Shown: in pieces, positions 35,001-48,284 of the stretch
Layout of the letters: every line of letters starts with the position of its first letter
Numbering within the stretch: the first letter of the stretch is position 1
Made by a program: the position numbers and the translations under genes
Notes under the pieces: generated by a model
Databases searched by the model: none
What the model was told of the DNA's origin: nothing
What the model saw: only the letters and a program-made list of their open reading frames with translations
DNA from: Gammaproteobacteria bacterium
GTDB lineage: Bacteria; Pseudomonadota; Gammaproteobacteria; Berkiellales; Berkiellaceae
Direction: 5' to 3'
DNA length: 64,000 nt
NCBI GenBank assembly: GCA_016191245.1
Contig: JACPOY010000025.1
Span: forward strand, 1-64,000

Positions 35001-36161
35001 GGTGATATCTATCAACGTGTTGAAAAGATGTTACAAGGCAAGATCGCTGAAGGTGGTCCAAATGGCCTCAAATCTGGTGATAAGATCACTTTTGAGTACT
35101 TAGAAAAGCTTGAAAGACAAAGCTGGTTTGAAATTCGTCTCAAAGATGATAAAACCACGCAAAAACTTGAAGCTGCACAAGACAGAATTAAGCAATTACG
35201 CGAAGATTATGAAAAGCGTCGCGATGAAAAACGTGCGAAATTACAACAAGGTGATGATTTAGCACCTGGCGTTTTAAAGATTGCTAAAGTTTATATGGCA
35301 GTGAAAAGACGTGTTCAGCCTGGTGATAAAATGGCTGGTCGTCACGGGAACAAAGGTGTGATTTCCACTATCGTTCCTGTTGAAGACATGCCTTATCTTC
35401 AAGATGGCACACCGGTTGATATCGTTTTAAATCCATTAGGCGTTCCTTCTCGAATGAACGTTGGACAGGTATTAGAAACCCATCTTGGCTGGGCTGCAAA
35501 AGGCTTAGGCTTAAAGCTAGGCAAGATGCTAGATGAAAAACGCAAATTAGAAGATGTGCGTAAATTCTTGCAAACGATCTATAGCATTGGTGGTCAAAAT
35601 AAAGTTGATTTCAATAAAATCAATGATGATGAATTGAAAGAACTGACCCATAATTTGCGCGATGGTATTCCTATGGCAACACCAGTATTTGATGGTGCCA
35701 GTGAAGCGGAAATCAAAGCGTTACTCAAAGCAGCAGATCTACCTGAAAGCGGTCAAACGATGTTGTATGACGGACGTACAGGTGAACAGTTTGATAGACC
35801 TGTTACCGTAGGTTACATGTACATGCTGAAATTGAATCACTTAGTCGATGATAAGATGCATGCACGTTCAACAGGCTCTTATAGCTTGGTAACGCAGCAA
35901 CCATTGGGTGGTAAAGCACAATTCGGTGGTCAGCGCTTTGGGGAAATGGAAGTCTGGGCATTAGAAGCCTATGGTGCAGCTTATACGTTACAAGAAATGC
36001 TTACTGTCAAATCTGACGACGTGGGTGGCCGAACCAAGATGTATAAGAACATTGTGGATGGCGATCATCGTATGGAACCAGGCATGCCAGAATCTTTCAA
36101 TGTATTAGTGAAAGAAATACGCTCGCTGGGAATAAACATTGAACTGGAACATGAGGCGTAA
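32073..36161 (+). CDS. rpoB: RNA polymerase subunit beta
   Basis: This is the beta subunit of core RNA polymerase. The 1362-residue protein has full length (1342 in E. coli). The rifampicin-site segment reads [20 protein letters not shown] and [13 protein letters not shown], with wild-type residues at the common resistance positions. [14 protein letters not shown] and the C-terminal [20 protein letters not shown] are intact. It follows rplL after the attenuator and is 6 bases from rpoC. Confidence 0.98.
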   Translation: MELSYTEKKRPRADFGKRLDTLEIPPLLDIQLTSYKMNFLQEDVSVEARQDIGLQAAFKSVFPINSFSGNAQLEFVGYRLGEPTFDVKECQQRGLTYAAPLRVLVRLVLFDKEASGDTKKVKDIREQEVYMGEIPLMTPNGTFVINGTERVIVSQLHRSPGVFFDHDKGKTHSSGKLLYSARVIPYRGSWLDFEFDPKDCIFARIDRRRKIPATIILRALGLSTEQILDIFFDVNDFRIEKNEFILDLIPTRLRGETAMFEIRDGKGSVIVEEGRRITARHIRQMEELGVKTLRIPREYLYGKAIAKDIIDQETGEIVVEANSEITSEILEALTKANITAFSTLYTNDLDHGPYVSDTLRVDPTKSQIEALVEIYRMMRPGEPPTKEAAESLFQNLFFVEERYDLSSVGRMKFNRRVGRKEIVGPGILSKDDIIAVLKTLIDIRDGRGEVDDIDHLGNRRVRSVGEMAENQFRVGLVRVERAVKERLSVAESDGLMPQDLINAKPVSAAIKEFFGSSQLSQFMDQNNPLSEVTHKRRVSALGPGGLTRERAGFEVRDVHPTHYGRVCPIETPEGPNIGLINSLSVYARTNSYGFLESPYRKVVDEKVTEEIEFLSAIEEGDYVIAQANASLNEDLEIIDELVPCRHKNEFTFTTKDKVQYMDVSPKQIVSVAASLIPFLEHDDANRALMGSNMQRQAVPTLKAEKPLVGTGMERTVAADSGVTVVARRGGTVESVDAGRIVIRVADDETQEGQAGVDIYNLTKYTRSNQNTCINQRPLVKTGDSITAGDVLADGPSTDMGELALGQNLLVAFMPWNGYNFEDSILISERVVQEDRFTTIHIEELTCVARDTKLGPEEITSDIPNVGESALSKLDESGIVYIGAEVESGDILVGKVTPKGETQLTPEEKLLRAIFGEKASDVKDTSLRVPTGMNGTVIDVQVFTRDGVEKDARALQIEKMEFERIKKDLEDEFRIREGDIYQRVEKMLQGKIAEGGPNGLKSGDKITFEYLEKLERQSWFEIRLKDDKTTQKLEAAQDRIKQLREDYEKRRDEKRAKLQQGDDLAPGVLKIAKVYMAVKRRVQPGDKMAGRHGNKGVISTIVPVEDMPYLQDGTPVDIVLNPLGVPSRMNVGQVLETHLGWAAKGLGLKLGKMLDEKRKLEDVRKFLQTIYSIGGQNKVDFNKINDDELKELTHNLRDGIPMATPVFDGASEAEIKALLKAADLPESGQTMLYDGRTGEQFDRPVTVGYMYMLKLNHLVDDKMHARSTGSYSLVTQQPLGGKAQFGGQRFGEMEVWALEAYGAAYTLQEMLTVKSDDVGGRTKMYKNIVDGDHRMEPGMPESFNVLVKEIRSLGINIELEHEA

Positions 36162-36167
36162 ACAAAG

Positions 36168-39100
36168 ATGAGAGATTTACTTTCTATCATTCGCCAGCAA
36201 ACGAAAACGAACCATTTTGACAGGGTCGTGGTGGGGCTTGCGCCACCAGAATTGATCCTTTCATGGTCATATGGTGAAGTGAAAAAGCCTGAAACCATTA
36301 ACTATCGTACTTTTAAACCAGAACGCGATGGTTTGTTCTGTGCCAAGATCTTTGGTCCAGTGAAAGATTATGAATGCTTATGTGGAAAATATAAGCGTCT
36401 CAAACATCGTGGCGTTATTTGTGAAAAATGTGGTGTTGAAGTCACCTTGGCAAAAGTGCGTCGTGAACGCATGGGCCATGTGGAATTGGCAAGTCCAGTT
36501 GCTCATATTTGGTTCTTAAAATCATTGCCTTCCAGAATTGGTTTGCTATTAGATATGACCTTGCGTGATATCGAACGTATTCTTTATTTTGAAGCCTATG
36601 TTGTTATCGATCCCGGTATGACTCCTTTAGAGAAGGGACAACTCTTATCTGAAGAAGCATATCTTGATGCTATCGAGCAATATGGTGATGAATTTGATGC
36701 GCGTATGGGCGCAGAAGCCGTTAAAGAATTGTTAAAGCGTTTGGAATTGAAAACTGAAGCGGAAACGATTCGCGAAGAAATTCCAACGACCAATTCTGAA
36801 ACCAAAGGCAAAAAATTGGCCAAACGTCTCAAACTCATTGAGGCATTTTTGGATTCAGGCAATAAACCAGAATGGATGATCATGACGGTATTACCCGTCT
36901 TGCCACCTGATTTAAGACCGCTTGTACCATTAGATGGTGGACGTTTTGCAACATCTGACTTGAACGATTTATATCGTCGCGTTATCAATAGAAACAATCG
37001 ATTGAAGCGCCTCTTAGATCTGAATGCTCCCGATATTATTGTGCGCAACGAAAAGCGCATGCTGCAAGAAGCGGTGGATGCATTGCTGGATAACGGTCGA
37101 CGTGGTCGAGCGATTACCGGTTCTAATAAGCGTCCATTAAAATCCTTAGCAGATATGATTAAGGGTAAGCAAGGACGTTTCCGTCAGAACTTGTTAGGTA
37201 AACGTGTAGACTATTCTGGTCGTTCGGTTATCGTGGTGGGTCCTACTTTACGCCTTCATCAGTGCGGTTTGCCAAAGAAAATGGCGCTTGAGTTATTTAA
37301 GCCCTTTATTTTCAGCAAATTAGAATTACGAGGTCTCGCAACCACCATTAAAGCTGCCAAGAAAATGGTAGAACGAGAAGGTCCTGAAGTATGGGATATT
37401 CTTGAAGAAGTGATTCGCGAGCATCCCGTTCTTTTAAACCGTGCTCCAACCTTGCATAGACTTGGTATTCAGGCATTTGAACCAGTATTAATTGAAGGAA
37501 AAGCAATTCAATTGCATCCTTTAGTGTGTGCTGCTTATAACGCCGACTTTGACGGTGACCAAATGGCCGTGCATGTGCCATTGACCATTGAAGCACAATT
37601 AGAAGCCAGAGCTTTGATGATGTCGACGAATAATGTGCTTTCACCTGCAAACGGTGAACCTATTATCGTTCCATCTCAGGACGTGGTATTAGGGCTTTAT
37701 TACGTTACTCGTGAACGTGTTAATGCTAAAGGCGAAGGCATGATCTTTGCTGATGTGGCCGAAGTGCATCGTGCTTACCAAGCAAAATGTGTGGATCTGC
37801 ATGCCAAGATTAAAGTTCGTGTCTTGGTTGAAAATATTTTAGATCCAAATCATGAAGCAAAAATTCAATTAGTAGAATCGACGGTAGGTCGTTCTTTATT
37901 ATCTGAGCTGTTACCAAAAGGTCTGCCATTTAATTTAGTCAATCAGACGTTAACCAAGAAAGCGATTTCAAGATTGATTAACAATTGCTATCGCCAGGTT
38001 GGATTAAAAGAAACGGTTATTTTTGCCGATCAATTAATGTACTTTGGATTCAGATATGCCACCATTTCTGGTTGCTCTATCGGTATCGATGATTTGGTTA
38101 TTCCTAGATTAAAGAGCGGAATCGTTGACAGAGCAGAAGAAGAAGTAAAAGAAATTGAATCTCAATACGGTTCAGGCTTGGTGACCCATGGTGAACGTTA
38201 CAACAAAGTAATCGATATTTGGTCACGTGCTAACGATCAAGTTGCTAAAGCGATGATGGATCAACTTTCTACAGAGAAAGTGACCAATGCTGAAGGCAAA
38301 GAAGTTTCACAAGAATCGTTTAATTCCGTCTACATGATGGCCGATTCTGGCGCCCGAGGTTCACCTGCTCAGATAAGACAGTTGGCCGGTATGCGTGGTT
38401 TGATGGCTAAGCCCGATGGCTCCATTATTGAAACCCCTATTACCGCAAACTTCCGTGAAGGCTTAAACGTATTACAGTACTTTATTTCTACTCACGGTGC
38501 GCGTAAAGGTTTGGCCGATACTGCATTAAAAACAGCGAATTCAGGTTACCTAACACGTCGACTCGTTGATGTAGCGCAAGATGTTGTAGTGACAGATACC
38601 GATTGTGGTACCACAGAAGGCTTACCCATGATGCCACACATTGAAGGTGGTGATGTGGTTGAACCTTTAAGTGAGCGCGTATTAGGTAGAACGGTTGCTG
38701 CTAACGTCATGAAGCCAGGTACCGACGAAGTGTTGGCTCCTATTGGTACATTGTTAGATGAAAAATGGGTTGATACGCTCGAAGAGCATACTGTTGATAG
38801 AGTGCTGGTTCGTTCGCCCATTACCTGTGAATCACGTCATGGTGTTTGTGCTATGTGCTACGGTCGTGACTTGGCACGTGGTCACCTAGTGAATATTGGT
38901 GAAGCCGTCGGTGTTATTGCAGCGCAATCCATTGGTGAGCCTGGAACACAGCTTACCATGCGTACCTTCCATATCGGTGGTGCGGCATCTCGTGCAACAG
39001 CTGAAAATAGCGTACTGGTGAAATCTAAAGGTCGCGTGAAGCTACATAATATTAAAATCATTAAGAACGATAGCGGTAACTACGTTACGGTATCGCGTTC

Positions 39101-40388
39101 TGGTGAATTGTCTGTCATCGACGAACATGGTCGTGACAGAGAAAGATATAAACTGCCATATGGTGCGGTATTAACCGTTGGTGAAGGTGATACTGTTCAA
39201 AGCGGACAAACCGTTGCGAACTGGGATCCTCATACCCACCCAATCATCACTGAAGTGGCAGGTATGATTAACTTCGTCGACATGGTCGATGGCGTTACAA
39301 TGCATAGGCAAACTGATGAAGTGACCGGCTTATCCAGTATTGTAATTTCCGATGCGAAACAATACCGTTCTAGCTCAGGTAAAGAATTGCGTCCAATGTT
39401 GAAATTGGTTGATGCGCAAGGTCAAGATCTTTGTCTTGCAGGCACAAGCTTGCCAGCACATTACTTCCTTTCAGCCAATGCTATCGTGAATGTTGAAGAT
39501 GGTCAGCATATTAAAGTGGGTGATGTTTTAGCACGTATCCCACAAGAAACCTCTAAAACACGCGATATCACAGGTGGTCTACCACGCGTAGCGGATCTTT
39601 TTGAAGCACGTAAGCCTAAAGAACCTGCTATCTTGGCTGAAATTTCCGGTATTGTGAGTTTCGGTAAAGAAACCAAAGGTAAAAGAAGATTGGTCATTAC
39701 ACCTCAAGAAGGTGGAGATGTTCACGAAGAGCTCATTCCTAAGTGGCGTCATGTAGGCGTGTTTGAGGGTGAGTATGTTGAGCGTGGTGAGGTGATCGCA
39801 GACGGTCCTAATAATCCTCATGACATTCTCCGACTTTTGGGTGTGGGTGCATTGGCGAATTACATCGTTAATGAAGTGCAAGATGTTTATCGTCTCCAGG
39901 GTGTTAATATCAACGATAAACATATTGAAGTCATCGTGCGTCAAATGTTACGTAAAGTGGTTATTTCAGATTCAGGCGATACTCGATTCCTCAAAGGCGA
40001 GCAAATGGAAGTTTATCGCGTGAATGATATGAATAAAGAAATGACAGCTCAAAACAAAATGGTAGCGCGTATCGAGCCAATGTTATTGGGTATCACCAAA
40101 GCGTCACTTGCGACAGAATCCTTTATTTCTGCGGCTTCTTTCCAAGAAACCACACGAGTTCTGACCGAAGCTGCTGTCAGTGGCAAAAAGGATGACTTGC
40201 GCGGACTCAAAGAAAACGTTATTGTTGGCCGACTTATTCCAGCAGGTACTGGGTTAGCAAGCCACCTGCAACGTCGTCGCGCTCAACAAGCGTTAATGCG
40301 TGGTGTTAAAGAAGGTGCAAAAGGTGCCGTCACCGCAAGTGAAGTTGAACAGGCGCTAAGTGAGGCTTTAAATACCTCTGCTAGCTAA
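36168..40388 (+). CDS. rpoC: RNA polymerase subunit beta'
   Basis: This is the largest subunit of core RNA polymerase. The 1406-residue protein (1407 in E. coli) carries the N-terminal zinc ribbon ([20 protein letters not shown]), the catalytic [12 protein letters not shown] motif that binds the active-site magnesium, and the second zinc site ([13 protein letters not shown]). No insertion or break is seen. It ends the rplKAJL-rpoBC transcript; repeats follow. Confidence 0.98.
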   Translation: MRDLLSIIRQQTKTNHFDRVVVGLAPPELILSWSYGEVKKPETINYRTFKPERDGLFCAKIFGPVKDYECLCGKYKRLKHRGVICEKCGVEVTLAKVRRERMGHVELASPVAHIWFLKSLPSRIGLLLDMTLRDIERILYFEAYVVIDPGMTPLEKGQLLSEEAYLDAIEQYGDEFDARMGAEAVKELLKRLELKTEAETIREEIPTTNSETKGKKLAKRLKLIEAFLDSGNKPEWMIMTVLPVLPPDLRPLVPLDGGRFATSDLNDLYRRVINRNNRLKRLLDLNAPDIIVRNEKRMLQEAVDALLDNGRRGRAITGSNKRPLKSLADMIKGKQGRFRQNLLGKRVDYSGRSVIVVGPTLRLHQCGLPKKMALELFKPFIFSKLELRGLATTIKAAKKMVEREGPEVWDILEEVIREHPVLLNRAPTLHRLGIQAFEPVLIEGKAIQLHPLVCAAYNADFDGDQMAVHVPLTIEAQLEARALMMSTNNVLSPANGEPIIVPSQDVVLGLYYVTRERVNAKGEGMIFADVAEVHRAYQAKCVDLHAKIKVRVLVENILDPNHEAKIQLVESTVGRSLLSELLPKGLPFNLVNQTLTKKAISRLINNCYRQVGLKETVIFADQLMYFGFRYATISGCSIGIDDLVIPRLKSGIVDRAEEEVKEIESQYGSGLVTHGERYNKVIDIWSRANDQVAKAMMDQLSTEKVTNAEGKEVSQESFNSVYMMADSGARGSPAQIRQLAGMRGLMAKPDGSIIETPITANFREGLNVLQYFISTHGARKGLADTALKTANSGYLTRRLVDVAQDVVVTDTDCGTTEGLPMMPHIEGGDVVEPLSERVLGRTVAANVMKPGTDEVLAPIGTLLDEKWVDTLEEHTVDRVLVRSPITCESRHGVCAMCYGRDLARGHLVNIGEAVGVIAAQSIGEPGTQLTMRTFHIGGAASRATAENSVLVKSKGRVKLHNIKIIKNDSGNYVTVSRSGELSVIDEHGRDRERYKLPYGAVLTVGEGDTVQSGQTVANWDPHTHPIITEVAGMINFVDMVDGVTMHRQTDEVTGLSSIVISDAKQYRSSSGKELRPMLKLVDAQGQDLCLAGTSLPAHYFLSANAIVNVEDGQHIKVGDVLARIPQETSKTRDITGGLPRVADLFEARKPKEPAILAEISGIVSFGKETKGKRRLVITPQEGGDVHEELIPKWRHVGVFEGEYVERGEVIADGPNNPHDILRLLGVGALANYIVNEVQDVYRLQGVNINDKHIEVIVRQMLRKVVISDSGDTRFLKGEQMEVYRVNDMNKEMTAQNKMVARIEPMLLGITKASLATESFISAASFQETTRVLTEAAVSGKKDDLRGLKENVIVGRLIPAGTGLASHLQRRRAQQALMRGVKEGAKGAVTASEVEQALSEALNTSAS

Positions 40389-40400
40389 CTTCCTCTGATC

Positions 40401-40436
40401 GCCTCTCCCCATAGGGGAGAGGGTTGAGGTAAGAGT
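40401..40436. repeat. Palindromic intergenic repeat after rpoC
   Basis: CCTCTCCCC/GGGGAGAGG hairpin followed by GTTGAGGTAAGAG, a worn GAGAGGG-family copy. A weaker hairpin CTTATCCC/GGGATAAG follows at 40461-40481. Either may help end the rpoBC transcript. Confidence 0.6.
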
Positions 40437-40545
40437 CGTGTTTTAAAGACTCTTAACCTACTTATCCCACAGGGGATAAGGGACATGAAGTGAAATAACA
40501 ATGAGCTACATAGTGGGTAACGGTAGCTCTATAAAGAAACGATAC

Positions 40546-40574
40546 TTGACATAGTGTCGGAATGACTTTAGCAT
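40546..40574 (+). promoter_or_regulatory. Candidate promoter of the rpsL-rpsG-fusA operon
   Basis: A perfect TTGACA (40546-40551) is followed by a 17-base spacer and TAGCAT (40569-40574), about 90 bases before rpsL. The -10 box is only a partial match. Confidence 0.5.
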
Positions 40575-40662
40575 CTCGCTTCCCTTAGAAGGGGAGCGGG
40601 CTGCGTTCGCCCTTATTGTTTATAAAGAATTTTGCAAATAGTTGAGGAGTTTCACACGGGTT

Positions 40663-41043
40663 ATGGCAACGGTGAACCAATTGGTCCGTAAAGGACGTCA
40701 TACGGTAACGAGAAAATCTAAGAGCCCTGCATTAATGTCGTGCCCATTGCGCCGCGGCGTTTGTACTCGGGTGTATACCGTCACCCCTAAAAAACCAAAC
40801 TCTGCATTACGTAAAGTATGCCGGGTAAAGCTTACCAATGGTTATGAAGTTACCGCTTATATCGGCGGTGAAGGTCATAACTTGCAAGAACACTCTGTCG
40901 TATTAATTCGCGGCGGCCGTGTAAAAGACTTACCAGGTGTGCGTTATCACGTTGTACGAGGTAGCTTGGATACATCAGGTGTGGCTAAACGTATGCAAGG
41001 TCGTTCCAAGTATGGTACGAAGCGCCCAAAGGCAGCTGCTTAA
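40663..41043 (+). CDS. rpsL: 30S ribosomal protein S12
   Basis: S12 sits at the decoding centre. Start at 40663 ([15 protein letters not shown]) matches the family; the frame is open further upstream but lacks homology. The streptomycin-site segments are wild type ([26 protein letters not shown]). The protein has 126 residues. It begins the str operon. Confidence 0.97.
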   Translation: MATVNQLVRKGRHTVTRKSKSPALMSCPLRRGVCTRVYTVTPKKPNSALRKVCRVKLTNGYEVTAYIGGEGHNLQEHSVVLIRGGRVKDLPGVRYHVVRGSLDTSGVAKRMQGRSKYGTKRPKAAA

Positions 41044-41062
41044 CAAAATAATGTGCTTGTAG

Positions 41063-41560
<498 letters not shown>

Positions 41561-41578
41561 GGGTAGGAGCAAACAGCC

Positions 41579-43681
41579 GTGTCACGTAAAACGCCGCTGC
41601 ATAGAGTACGCAACATTGGCATCATGGCACACATTGATGCCGGAAAAACGACTGCTACTGAACGAATTTTGTTCTATACCGGTGTTTCTCACAAAATTGG
41701 TGAAGTTCATGATGGTGCTGCTGTCATGGATTACATGGAACAAGAACAAGAAAGAGGTATTACCATTACTTCCGCTGCTACCACCTGTTTTTGGAAAGGT
41801 ATGGCGCAAGAAATGGAAGAGCATCGTATCAATATCATTGATACCCCCGGACACGTTGACTTTACCATTGAAGTAGAGCGTTCATTGCGCGTACTTGATG
41901 GTGCTGTGGGTGTGTTTTGCGCAGTGAGTGGTGTTGAACCACAATCCGAAACTGTTTGGCGTCAAGCAAATAAATATCATGTTCCCCGTCTTGCTTTCGT
42001 TAATAAGATGGACAGAGCTGGAGCGAACTTTTTACGAGTTGTGAAACAAATTCGTGAACGTCTTGGTGCAAATGCTGTGCCAATTCAAATGAGCATCGGC
42101 GCAGAAGAGAAATTTGAAGGCGTCGTTGATTTAATCAAAATGAAAGCGATTATGTGGGATGATTCCACACAAGGTACGCGTTTCGAAGAGCAAGATATTC
42201 CAGCGGATATACTTGAGCTTTGCAAAGAAATGCGTGAAACCATGGTGGAAGCAGCTGCTGAAGCAAATGAAGAATTGATGGAAAAATATCTTGAAGAAGG
42301 TGATTTATCCATTGATGAAATTCGTAAAGGGCTTCGCATCAGAACCATTAAAAATGAAATTGTTCCTGTGTTGTCTGGATCTGCATTTAAGAACAAAGGC
42401 GTACAAGCAGTATTGGACGCAGTTGTTTATTATTTACCTGCGCCAGATGACGTTCCTGATGTAACAGGTATGGAAGATGAGACTTCTAAGAAAGAAATTT
42501 CACGCGCACCGAAAGATGACGCACCATTTTCTGCCTTAGCATTTAAGATCTTAAACGATCCGTACGTTGGAACCTTGACCTTCTTCCGTGTTTATTCAGG
42601 AACCTTAGAAGCAGGCACAACAGTACAAAATACGATTAAAGATAAGAAAGAACGTTTTGGCCGTATCTTGCAAATGCATGCAAACGACCGTGTAGAAATT
42701 AAAGAAGTGCGTGCAGGTGATATTGCGGCGGTTGTGGGTCTTAAAAATACCACAACAGGTGATACGCTTTGTGATCCAGAAAAACCAATTATTTTGGAAA
42801 AAATGATTTTCCCAGAACCGGTTATTTCTGTTGCGATTGAACCTAAGACAAAAGCTGACCAAGAAAAAATGGGTATCGCATTAAGCAGATTGTCGAAAGA
42901 AGATCCTTCAATGCGGGTATTCACTGATGAAGAATCAGGACAAACAATTTTGGCAGGCCAAGGTGAACTTCATCTTGAAATTTTAGTCGACAGAATGAAA
43001 CGCGAATTCTCTGTTGAGGCGAATGTTGGTAGTCCGCAGGTTAATTACCGCGAAACGATTACTGCGCAAGTTGAGCAAGAAGGCAAATTTGTTCGCCAAT
43101 CAGGTGGTCGTGGTCAATATGGTCACGTTTGGATCCGTATCGAGCCACGTGAACCAGGTGCAGGCTACGAATTTGTGGATGAAATTAAAGGCGGCGCCAT
43201 TCCTAAAGAATATATCCCTGCGGTTAACAAGGGGATTATTGAGCAAATGCAAAATGGTGTTATCGCTGGATTCCCTGTTGTCGATGTGAAGGTTTCATTA
43301 TTTGATGGTTCCTTCCACGAAGTAGACTCAAGCGAAATGGCATTCAAAATTGCAGGTTCGATGGGCTTTAAAGAGGGTGCTCTTAAAGCTAAGCCAAAAT
43401 TACTAGAACCAATCATGAGTGTTGAGGTGGTAACACCTGAAGACTATATGGGCGATGTCATGGGCGATTTGAATCGTCGTCGTGGTATTTTGCAAGGCAT
43501 GGATGAAACCCCTGCGGGTAAAACAGTTTCCGCATTGGTACCTTTGTCAGAAATGTTTGGATATGCCACGCAATTACGTTCAATGTCGCAAGGGCGTGCA
43601 ACCTATACCATGGAATTTAAGAAATATGCTGAGGCACCAGCAAACGTAGCAGAGCAAGTGGTGAGTAAGCAGCGGGGATAA
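41579..43681 (+). CDS. fusA: Elongation factor G
   Basis: EF-G drives translocation on the ribosome with GTP. The 700-residue protein starts at a GTG with GGAG about 10 bases upstream. G-domain motifs [23 protein letters not shown] and NKMDRAGA are intact, as are the later domains ([12 protein letters not shown]). It follows rpsG after 18 bases. rpsJ comes next after 4 bases; the tufA gene usual at this place in E. coli is absent. Confidence 0.98.
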   Translation: MSRKTPLHRVRNIGIMAHIDAGKTTATERILFYTGVSHKIGEVHDGAAVMDYMEQEQERGITITSAATTCFWKGMAQEMEEHRINIIDTPGHVDFTIEVERSLRVLDGAVGVFCAVSGVEPQSETVWRQANKYHVPRLAFVNKMDRAGANFLRVVKQIRERLGANAVPIQMSIGAEEKFEGVVDLIKMKAIMWDDSTQGTRFEEQDIPADILELCKEMRETMVEAAAEANEELMEKYLEEGDLSIDEIRKGLRIRTIKNEIVPVLSGSAFKNKGVQAVLDAVVYYLPAPDDVPDVTGMEDETSKKEISRAPKDDAPFSALAFKILNDPYVGTLTFFRVYSGTLEAGTTVQNTIKDKKERFGRILQMHANDRVEIKEVRAGDIAAVVGLKNTTTGDTLCDPEKPIILEKMIFPEPVISVAIEPKTKADQEKMGIALSRLSKEDPSMRVFTDEESGQTILAGQGELHLEILVDRMKREFSVEANVGSPQVNYRETITAQVEQEGKFVRQSGGRGQYGHVWIRIEPREPGAGYEFVDEIKGGAIPKEYIPAVNKGIIEQMQNGVIAGFPVVDVKVSLFDGSFHEVDSSEMAFKIAGSMGFKEGALKAKPKLLEPIMSVEVVTPEDYMGDVMGDLNRRRGILQGMDETPAGKTVSALVPLSEMFGYATQLRSMSQGRATYTMEFKKYAEAPANVAEQVVSKQRG

Positions 43682-43685
43682 TGCA

Positions 43686-44012
43686 ATGTCAACAAGTACG
43701 AAAACTCAGATAATACGAATTCGTTTAAAAGCGTTTGATCATAAGCTGATTGATAAATCAGCAAAAGAAATTGTTGAAACGGCAAAAAGAACTGGCGCTC
43801 AAGTCCGTGGGCCAGTGCCAATGCCAACTCACAAAGAGCGGTTTACAATTTTAACTTCACCTCATGTGGATGCTACCACTGCACGTGATCAGTTAGAGAT
43901 CCGCACACATAATCGCTTGGTTATCATCGCTGAACCTACTGATAAAACTGTAGATGCATTGATGAAACTCGATCTTGCTGCAGGTGTCGACGTACAGATT
44001 GCAGTTAGCTAG
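43686..44012 (+). CDS. rpsJ: 30S ribosomal protein S10 (NusE)
   Basis: S10 is part of the 30S head and, as NusE, of antitermination complexes. The 108-residue protein has [20 protein letters not shown] and [19 protein letters not shown] as expected, with a few extra N-terminal residues (MSTSTKTQ). It begins only 4 bases after fusA, so str and S10 operons appear fused. Confidence 0.96.
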   Translation: MSTSTKTQIIRIRLKAFDHKLIDKSAKEIVETAKRTGAQVRGPVPMPTHKERFTILTSPHVDATTARDQLEIRTHNRLVIIAEPTDKTVDALMKLDLAAGVDVQIAVS

Positions 44013-44021
44013 AAAGCCTCG

Positions 44022-44046
44022 AAAACTCGTTAGGGTGAGGGGTAAA
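44022..44046 (+). repeat. Fragment of the GTTAGGGTGAGGGG repeat inside the S10 operon
   Basis: CTCGTTAGGGTGAGGGGTAAAA lies in the 53-base gap between rpsJ and rplC. Only the tail of the repeat is left, with no hairpin. Confidence 0.5.
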
Positions 44047-44065
44047 AGAATGAACGGAGCAAAAG

Positions 44066-44737
44066 ATGGCAATTGGTTTGATTGGTCGTAAATTAGGAAT
44101 GTCTCGGGTGTTTACTGAGACAGGGAATACCATCCCGGTAACGGTGATTGAGGTGTTGCCCAATCGTATTACCCAAATTAAATCCCTTGAAAAAGAAAAA
44201 GAGGGATATCAGGCAATTCAGATTACTACAGGAACTCGTCGTGCATCACGTGTGAGCAAACCAGCCGCTGGGCATTTTGCAAAAGCGGGCGTTGAAGCAG
44301 GAAGAGGACTTTGGGAATTTAGGCTTGAAGAAAGTGAATTAAAAGATTTTGCTGTTGGCCAAGAAATTACTGTCGATAGATTCGAAGTTGGTCAAAAAGT
44401 AGATGTGACAGGGATTTCAAAGGGTAAAGGTTTTCAAGGTGCGGTAAAACGCCACAACTTTAGAACACAAGATGCAACGCATGGTAATTCCCGTTCTCAT
44501 CGTGCACCAGGCTCGATTGGTCAAAACCAAACACCTGGCCGCGTATTCAAAGGGAAGAAAATGGCCGGTCATATGGGTTCTAAGCGTTGTACCACTCAAA
44601 ATATTGAAGTTGTGCGCGTGGATAAAGATCGTCAGTTATTACTAGTGCGTGGTGCGGTTCCCGGATGCCCTGGCGGTGATGTCATCGTTAAGTTATCTGT
44701 GAAAGCGTCTAAAGTACTAGATGCTGCGACAGCCTAG
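44066..44737 (+). CDS. rplC: 50S ribosomal protein L3
   Basis: L3 reaches the peptidyl-transferase centre and starts 50S assembly. The 223-residue protein has [18 protein letters not shown] at the N-terminus and the signature [20 protein letters not shown] (residues 130-149). This includes the Gln that is methylated in E. coli. Second gene of the S10 operon. Confidence 0.97.
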   Translation: MAIGLIGRKLGMSRVFTETGNTIPVTVIEVLPNRITQIKSLEKEKEGYQAIQITTGTRRASRVSKPAAGHFAKAGVEAGRGLWEFRLEESELKDFAVGQEITVDRFEVGQKVDVTGISKGKGFQGAVKRHNFRTQDATHGNSRSHRAPGSIGQNQTPGRVFKGKKMAGHMGSKRCTTQNIEVVRVDKDRQLLLVRGAVPGCPGGDVIVKLSVKASKVLDAATA

Positions 44738-44749
44738 AAGGAGGGTAGA

Positions 44750-45364
44750 ATGAAGCTTGCATTAGCCATTGCCAATGGTGGCACAAACAATATCGAAGTT
44801 TCAGACGCTGCCTTCGGTCGTGAATATAACGAAGCATTAGTGCACCAAGTTGTTGTTGCATTGATGAATGGTGCGCGTGCTGGAACAAAACAGCAAAAGA
44901 CTAGAGCAGAAGTTCGCGGAGGCGGTGCTAAGCCTTGGCGTCAAAAGGGAACAGGTCGCGCCCGTGCGGGAACGATTCGAAGCCCATTATGGCGTAAAGG
45001 TGGTGTGATATTCGCAGCTCGTCCACGTGATCATAGCCAAAAAGTTAATAAGAAAATGTATCGTGGCGCAATGAGTTCCATATTATCTGAACTTATTCGT
45101 CAAAATAGGTTGAGAGTCGTTAATGATTTTATTATTGACCAACCTAAAACCAAATCTTTGGTTGGAAGACTGAAAGAGCTTAATTTAGAGAGAGTATTGA
45201 TCGTCGTTGATCAATTGGATGAAAACCTTTATTTATCTGCGCGTAATGTTCCGAATGTTGCCGTCAGAGAAGCAAGTGGTGTGAATCCTGTACAGCTCCT
45301 TAAATTTGATAACGTGTTAATTACCGTGGATGCGCTAAGAAAACTTGAGGAGGTGCTACGGTGA
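44750..45364 (+). CDS. rplD: 50S ribosomal protein L4
   Basis: L4 lines the exit tunnel and represses the S10 operon in E. coli. The 204-residue protein has the extended-loop region [20 protein letters not shown] (residues 58-77). It overlaps rplW by 4 bases (ATG-A style coupling, here with a GTG start). Confidence 0.97.
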   Translation: MKLALAIANGGTNNIEVSDAAFGREYNEALVHQVVVALMNGARAGTKQQKTRAEVRGGGAKPWRQKGTGRARAGTIRSPLWRKGGVIFAARPRDHSQKVNKKMYRGAMSSILSELIRQNRLRVVNDFIIDQPKTKSLVGRLKELNLERVLIVVDQLDENLYLSARNVPNVAVREASGVNPVQLLKFDNVLITVDALRKLEEVLR

Positions 45365-45663
45365 AATTGATTACTTTAGCAAATGTGTTAATAGCACCAT
45401 TGGTTTCAGAAAAAGCAACAAGATCAGGTGATCGTGAAAATTCCGTTGCTTTTTGGGTAAACCCTAAGGCTTCAAAAGTAGATATTAAAAAAGCCGTTGA
45501 AGCATTTTTCCCCAATGTAAAAGTGGAATCTGTGAGAACGTTGGTAAAAGGGCGTAGTAAGGTTCGTTTTGGTCAAGTTGAAGGCATGACCAAGAGAAAG
45601 AAAAAGGCTTACGTTACTTTAGCGCAAGGTCATCAGATCAACTTTGCAGAGTTTGAAGGTTAA
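45361..45663 (+). CDS. rplW: 50S ribosomal protein L23
   Basis: L23 is a docking site for trigger factor and SRP at the tunnel exit. The 100-residue protein starts at GTG, overlapping the end of rplD by 4 bases. [11 protein letters not shown] and [18 protein letters not shown] are typical. Confidence 0.96.
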   Translation: MKLITLANVLIAPLVSEKATRSGDRENSVAFWVNPKASKVDIKKAVEAFFPNVKVESVRTLVKGRSKVRFGQVEGMTKRKKKAYVTLAQGHQINFAEFEG

Positions 45664-45673
45664 GGGATGGAAT

Positions 45674-46516
45674 ATGGCAATTATTGAATTAAAGCCAACC
45701 TCGCCAGGCCAACGTTTTAAAATCAACATTAAAACGCCAGGTTTGTATAAAGGGCGTCCGGTAAAGAGCTTAACGAACAAAAAGAATCGTACCTGTGGTC
45801 GTAATGACATTGGTAGAGTGACAGTTGATCATCGTGGAGGTGGTCATAAACGTCGCTTAAGAGAAATTGATTTTAAGCGTAATAAAGATGGTATTCCTGC
45901 TCGTGTAGAACGAATTGAATATGATCCTAACCGTAGTGCAAACATTGCATTATTGGTTTACGCAGATGGTGAAAGACGTTACATCATTGCACCAAAAGGC
46001 TTAAATGTTGGTGCGAAAGTTGAATCTGGTGTGAACGTGCCAATTTTGGTTGGAAATTGCTCACCCATGACCAATATTCCTGTCGGTGCGACGATCCATT
46101 GTTTGGAACTAAGACCAGGCAAGGGCGCACAAATGGCAAGAAGTGCTGGGGCTTATGCGCAATTACTTGCTAGAGAAGGCGATTACGCAACGGTACGGTT
46201 ACGTTCCGGTGAAATGCGTAAAATTTTAGCGCAATGCCGTGCTGTTATCGGTGAAGTCGGCAATGACGAGCATAACTTAAGAGTGATTGGTAAAGCAGGT
46301 GCGCAACGGTGGCGTGGTATACGTCCTACCGTACGAGGCGTTGCGAAGAATCCTGTTGATCATCCATTGGGTGGTGGTGAAGGTCGTACCTCTGGTGGTC
46401 GTCCTCCATGTAATAAAAATGGTAAACCAGAAGGCAAGAAAACAAGAAACCGTCGTAAGGTATCTAGTCGGTTTATTATTCGCCGACGTGGTCAAAAGAA
46501 GAGTGAAAGGGGTTAA
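45674..46516 (+). CDS. rplB: 50S ribosomal protein L2
   Basis: L2 supports subunit joining and peptidyl transfer. The start at 45674 ([15 protein letters not shown]) matches the family; the frame is open 30 bases further upstream into rplW. The 280-residue protein has the conserved [13 protein letters not shown] segment with the essential His ([10 protein letters not shown]). Confidence 0.97.
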   Translation: MAIIELKPTSPGQRFKINIKTPGLYKGRPVKSLTNKKNRTCGRNDIGRVTVDHRGGGHKRRLREIDFKRNKDGIPARVERIEYDPNRSANIALLVYADGERRYIIAPKGLNVGAKVESGVNVPILVGNCSPMTNIPVGATIHCLELRPGKGAQMARSAGAYAQLLAREGDYATVRLRSGEMRKILAQCRAVIGEVGNDEHNLRVIGKAGAQRWRGIRPTVRGVAKNPVDHPLGGGEGRTSGGRPPCNKNGKPEGKKTRNRRKVSSRFIIRRRGQKKSERG

Positions 46517-46519
46517 TCG

Positions 46520-46831
46520 GTGGCACGTTCATTAAAAAAAGGCCCGTATTGTAGTCCAAAGCTACTAAAAAAGGTCATCAAAACACGTCAAGGGGCAGGT
46601 GGTCGCGGACGCGTTGTCGTTCAGACTTGGTCTCGTCGTAGCACCATTGTTCCAGAATTTGTTGGAGCAACATTAATGGTCAATAACGGCAAGATCTTTG
46701 TGCCTGTCTTGGTAACTGAAAATATGGTTGGCCACAAGCTTGGTGAATTTGCACCTACGCGTACCTTCCGTGGCCACTCAGGTGACAAGAAGACAGCAGC
46801 TCCTGCAAAATCTGCACCAGCTAAGGGGTAA
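46520..46831 (+). CDS. rpsS: 30S ribosomal protein S19
   Basis: S19 binds 16S rRNA in the 30S head with S13. Start at GTG 46520 ([19 protein letters not shown]) with AAGGGG 8 bases upstream. The 103-residue protein carries a Lys/Ala/Pro-rich C-terminal extension ([12 protein letters not shown]) of about ten residues relative to E. coli. Confidence 0.96.
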   Translation: MARSLKKGPYCSPKLLKKVIKTRQGAGGRGRVVVQTWSRRSTIVPEFVGATLMVNNGKIFVPVLVTENMVGHKLGEFAPTRTFRGHSGDKKTAAPAKSAPAKG

Positions 46832-46834
46832 AAG

Positions 46835-47185
46835 ATGGAAGTGTCGGCGACATTAAGAAACGCTGGTATGTCAGCGCAAAAAGCGCGCTTAGTAGCAAAT
46901 GAAATTCGTGGCAAAGCGGTTGAAAAAGCCGTGGAACAACTGACATTTATTCGCAAGAAAGCCGCTAAATTGATGAAAAAATTACTTGAGTCAGCAATTG
47001 CGAATGCAGAGCATAACCAAGGTGCTGATATCGACGAGTTAAAAGTAGCGACCATTCAAGTCGATGAGGCTCCGTCGTTAAAACGTTTTAAAGCGCGTGC
47101 AAAGGGTCGAGGCAATCGCATTGTTAAACGCCGTTGTCACATCAAAATTGTGGTGTCAGATATTGAAGGCATAGAGAGGGCGTAA
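46835..47185 (+). CDS. rplV: 50S ribosomal protein L22
   Basis: L22 lines the exit tunnel near the macrolide site. The 116-residue protein has the family segment RVVGKARRIxKR in the form [19 protein letters not shown] near the C-terminus. Its last base is the first base of rpsC. Confidence 0.96.
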   Translation: MEVSATLRNAGMSAQKARLVANEIRGKAVEKAVEQLTFIRKKAAKLMKKLLESAIANAEHNQGADIDELKVATIQVDEAPSLKRFKARAKGRGNRIVKRRCHIKIVVSDIEGIERA

Positions 47186-47862
47186 TGGGTCAAAAAGTTC
47201 ATCCTACTGGCATTCGGTTAGGCATCATTGAGACGCATCGTTCGATGTGGTATGCCAACAAAAAGCATTATTCCAATTTGCTGCTTAGCGATTTGCAAAC
47301 AAGAGAATACTTGAGAAAGAAATTGCAAAACGCTTTTGTAAGCCGTATTCAGATTGAGCGTCCTGCGCGCAATGCTCGAATCACGATTCATACCGCACGA
47401 CCAGGTGTTGTGATTGGTAAAAAAGGTGAAGACATTGAGCAATTGAGACAAAAAGTATCATCGCTCATGGGCGTGCCGGTGCATATTAATATTGAAGAAA
47501 TACGCCGTCCTGAATTAGATGCCTATCTTGTTGCTGAAAGCGTAGCTCAGCAGTTAGAGCGACGAGTTATGTTTCGTCGTGCAATGAAAAGAGCAGTAAG
47601 TAATGCATTACGTTTTGGCGCCAAAGGGGTCAAGATTTGTGTTGCTGGCCGATTAGGCGGTGCAGAAATTGCTCGTACTGAATGGTATCGTGAAGGCCGT
47701 GTGCCATTACATACTTTCCGTGCAGACATTGATTATGCAACTGCAATTGCAAAAACCACCTACGGAATCATTGGGGTGAAAGTCTGGATTTTCAAAGGTG
47801 AAATCTTTGATAAAGACCAAGCTGCCGGAAGTCAAACCACAGCTAATGTGGAACAGCAGTAG
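47185..47862 (+). CDS. rpsC: 30S ribosomal protein S3
   Basis: S3 forms part of the mRNA entry channel with helicase activity. The 225-residue protein has [14 protein letters not shown] at the N-terminus and the KH motif [17 protein letters not shown]. Its ATG overlaps the rplV stop by one base. Confidence 0.97.
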   Translation: MGQKVHPTGIRLGIIETHRSMWYANKKHYSNLLLSDLQTREYLRKKLQNAFVSRIQIERPARNARITIHTARPGVVIGKKGEDIEQLRQKVSSLMGVPVHINIEEIRRPELDAYLVAESVAQQLERRVMFRRAMKRAVSNALRFGAKGVKICVAGRLGGAEIARTEWYREGRVPLHTFRADIDYATAIAKTTYGIIGVKVWIFKGEIFDKDQAAGSQTTANVEQQ

Positions 47863-47870
47863 AGGACATC

Positions 47871-48284
47871 ATGTTACAGCCGAAACGTACCAAATATCGA
47901 AAACAACAAAAAGGGCGCAACCGCGGCCTAGCTATACGGGGCAGTAAAGTCAGCTTTGGTGACTTTGGTTTGAAAGCCGTTGATAGAGCGCCAATTACGT
48001 CAAGACAAATTGAAGCGGCTCGTCGTGCGATGAACCGTTATATTAAGCGTGGTGGTAAAATCTGGATCCGTATTTTTCCTGACAAGCCAATTACCAAAAA
48101 GCCTCTGGAAGTTAGACAGGGTAAAGGTAAAGGTAACGTCGAATATTGGGTTGCTTTAGTGCAGCCTGGAAAAGTGCTTTATGAAATTCAAGGTGTGACC
48201 AGAGAAATTGCACAAGAAGCTTTTAAATTAGCTGCTGCAAAACTTCCGGTGAAAACCGAATTTGTTGAACGAGTGGTGATGTAA
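47871..48284 (+). CDS. rplP: 50S ribosomal protein L16
   Basis: L16 helps place A-site tRNA. The 137-residue protein starts [19 protein letters not shown], and carries [20 protein letters not shown]. It shares its last base with the rpmC start. Confidence 0.97.
   Translation: MLQPKRTKYRKQQKGRNRGLAIRGSKVSFGDFGLKAVDRAPITSRQIEAARRAMNRYIKRGGKIWIRIFPDKPITKKPLEVRQGKGKGNVEYWVALVQPGKVLYEIQGVTREIAQEAFKLAAAKLPVKTEFVERVVM

Noticed and set aside
37348..37650. 100-codon minus-strand frame inside rpoC
   Set aside because: Shadow of rpoC; no start signal and no independent features.
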